Assembly (NCBI RefSeq): GCF_900103815.1
Contig: NZ_FNHZ01000005.1
Coordinates: 62,001 to 126,000, forward strand
Direction of reading: 5' to 3'
From: Lachnospira pectinoschiza
GTDB taxonomy: Bacteria > Bacillota > Clostridia > Lachnospirales > Lachnospiraceae
Length of the DNA: 64,000 nt
The position numbers were made by a program, and so were the translations under genes. Below, in pieces: positions 63,128-64,000 of this stretch. The notes beneath the pieces were generated by a model that saw only the letters and a program-made list of their open reading frames with translations, ran no database searches and was not told where the DNA came from. Position 1 is the first letter of the stretch; each line of letters begins with the position of its first letter.

Positions 63128-64000
63128 ATGGTAAAAGTAGGAATTATAGGCGCGACTGGTTATGCTGGCAACGAACTTGTCAGATTATTATTAGGACATA
63201 AGGATGTGGAAATTGTTTGGTTAGGATCAAGAAGTTACATTGATCAAAAATATTCTGATGTATATAGAAACATGTTTAGACTTGTTGATGCTAAGTGCTT
63301 AGATGACAATATGGATGCACTTGCAAAGGAAGTTGATGTTATCTTTACAGCAACACCACAGGGCTTATGTGCTTCTTTAGTTAATGAAGACATTTTATCA
63401 AGAACAAAGATCATTGACTTATCTGCAGACTTCAGATTAAAGGATGTTAAGACTTATGAGGAGTGGTACAAGATAGAACATAAGGCACCACAGTTCATTA
63501 ATGAAGCTGTTTATGGTCTTTGCGAAATTAATAGACATAAGGTAAATAAGAATACAAGAATTATTGCTAATCCTGGTTGCTACACAACTACATCAATTCT
63601 TACATTATATCCAATGGTTAAGGAAGGAATTATTGATCCAGATACAATTATTATTGATGCTAAGAGTGGTACTTCAGGTGCTGGTCGTGGAGCTAAGGTT
63701 AATAACCTTTTCTGCGAGGTCAACGAAAGCATGAAGGCTTATGGCGTTGGAACTCATAGACACACACCAGAAATTGAAGAGCAGTTAGGCTACGCTGTTA
63801 ATAGAGACGATATTAAGCTTATTTTCACACCTCATCTTGTACCTATGAATAGAGGTATTTTGGTAACTGCTTATGCAAATCTTAAAAAGGAAGTTAGTTA
63901 CGAAGAGGTTAAAGCTATTTACGATAAATATTATGGCGAAGAGTTCTTTATTAGAGTACTTGAAAAGGATGTTTGCCCTGAGACTCGTTGGGTTGAGGGT
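63128..64000 (+). CDS. argC: N-acetyl-gamma-glutamyl-phosphate reductase (3' truncated by window edge)
   Basis: The 291 visible codons run open to the window end, so the protein continues. It has the NADPH-binding start VKVGIIGATGYAGNELVRLL and the catalytic cysteine in IIANPGCYTTT, with the AKSGTSGAGRGAK and GVGTHRHTPEIEE blocks of the family. It reduces N-acetylglutamyl phosphate in arginine synthesis. A strong GGGAGG site precedes the ATG at 63128. It probably starts an argCJBD-type operon downstream of the window. The 3' end is not seen. Confidence 0.96.
   Translation, partial: MVKVGIIGATGYAGNELVRLLLGHKDVEIVWLGSRSYIDQKYSDVYRNMFRLVDAKCLDDNMDALAKEVDVIFTATPQGLCASLVNEDILSRTKIIDLSADFRLKDVKTYEEWYKIEHKAPQFINEAVYGLCEINRHKVNKNTRIIANPGCYTTTSILTLYPMVKEGIIDPDTIIIDAKSGTSGAGRGAKVNNLFCEVNESMKAYGVGTHRHTPEIEEQLGYAVNRDDIKLIFTPHLVPMNRGILVTAYANLKKEVSYEEVKAIYDKYYGEEFFIRVLEKDVCPETRWVEG

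Noticed and set aside
62920-63201. 93-codon open frame across the argG-argC region
   Set aside because: It overlaps the ARG boxes, the argC promoter and the argC start in another frame.

Overview
The window looks like a chromosomal segment of an AT-rich, Gram-positive member of the Clostridia, most likely a motile Lachnospiraceae of the Butyrivibrio/Pseudobutyrivibrio/Roseburia kind. This rests on the clostridial SCIFF peptide-maturase-SecDF cluster, the HrcA/CIRCE chaperone operon, Rex and MecA, a chemoreceptor, several c-di-GMP proteins and strong Shine-Dalgarno sites. I see no rRNA, tRNA, phage, IS transposase or CRISPR array. Most genes are ordinary housekeeping; the novelty is in intergenic RNA, repeats and degenerate enzyme families.

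Layout. 0-6 kb: the end of a diguanylate cyclase, an RNase Z-like hydrolase, a small unknown protein, a cation/proton antiporter behind a fluoride riboswitch, 0.9 kb of repeats and palindromes, a shikimate-kinase-like gene, an HD hydrolase and a membrane protein. 6-10 kb: the six-cysteine peptide gene, its radical SAM maturase and a SecD-SecF fusion. 10-17 kb, mostly minus strand: CYTH protein, CLC-F-type anion transporter and recJ as one operon, a structured small-RNA candidate, HU and an ABC-F protein. 17-24 kb: methionine synthase with a separate reactivation-domain gene, rex, a coiled-coil protein, NAD(P)HX repair enzyme and a CBS protein.

24-36 kb: a GGDEF protein, an acetolactate synthase regulatory subunit, a chemoreceptor, a PIG-L deacetylase, a three-gene run (degenerate porphobilinogen-deaminase homologue, mecA, S66 peptidase), leuCD and a CHAP wall hydrolase. 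36-42.6 kb: an AP2/HNH-derived protein with a lost catalytic His, thrC, an EAL phosphodiesterase and a minus-strand sortase locus (surface substrate with IKQTG signal, sortase, membrane protein). 42.7-48 kb: hrcA-grpE-dnaK-dnaJ behind CIRCE. 48-55.7 kb: GH13 glycosidase, secreted polysaccharide deacetylase, CapA-like lipoprotein, MATE exporter, aspS. 55.8-64 kb: two half-size ABC exporters behind a double palindromic operator, glyA, a 0.7 kb gene-less repeat region, and divergent argG/argC with ARG boxes.

Best candidates for undescribed biology: (1) the small RNA at about 13.9-14.1 kb, whose three hairpin loops and 3' single-stranded stretch repeat a CUCCC-type anti-Shine-Dalgarno motif (on the other strand these are GGA loops, as in CsrA-sponge RNAs); (2) the sortase locus with a non-canonical sorting signal; (3) the AP2-HNH-AP2 protein; (4) the porphobilinogen-deaminase-fold protein without its cofactor cysteine motif, next to mecA; (5) a palindromic element whose 54-bp core recurs identically and inverted about 43.8 kb away; and (6) an intrinsic-terminator-like hairpin inside the capA-like signal-peptide codons.
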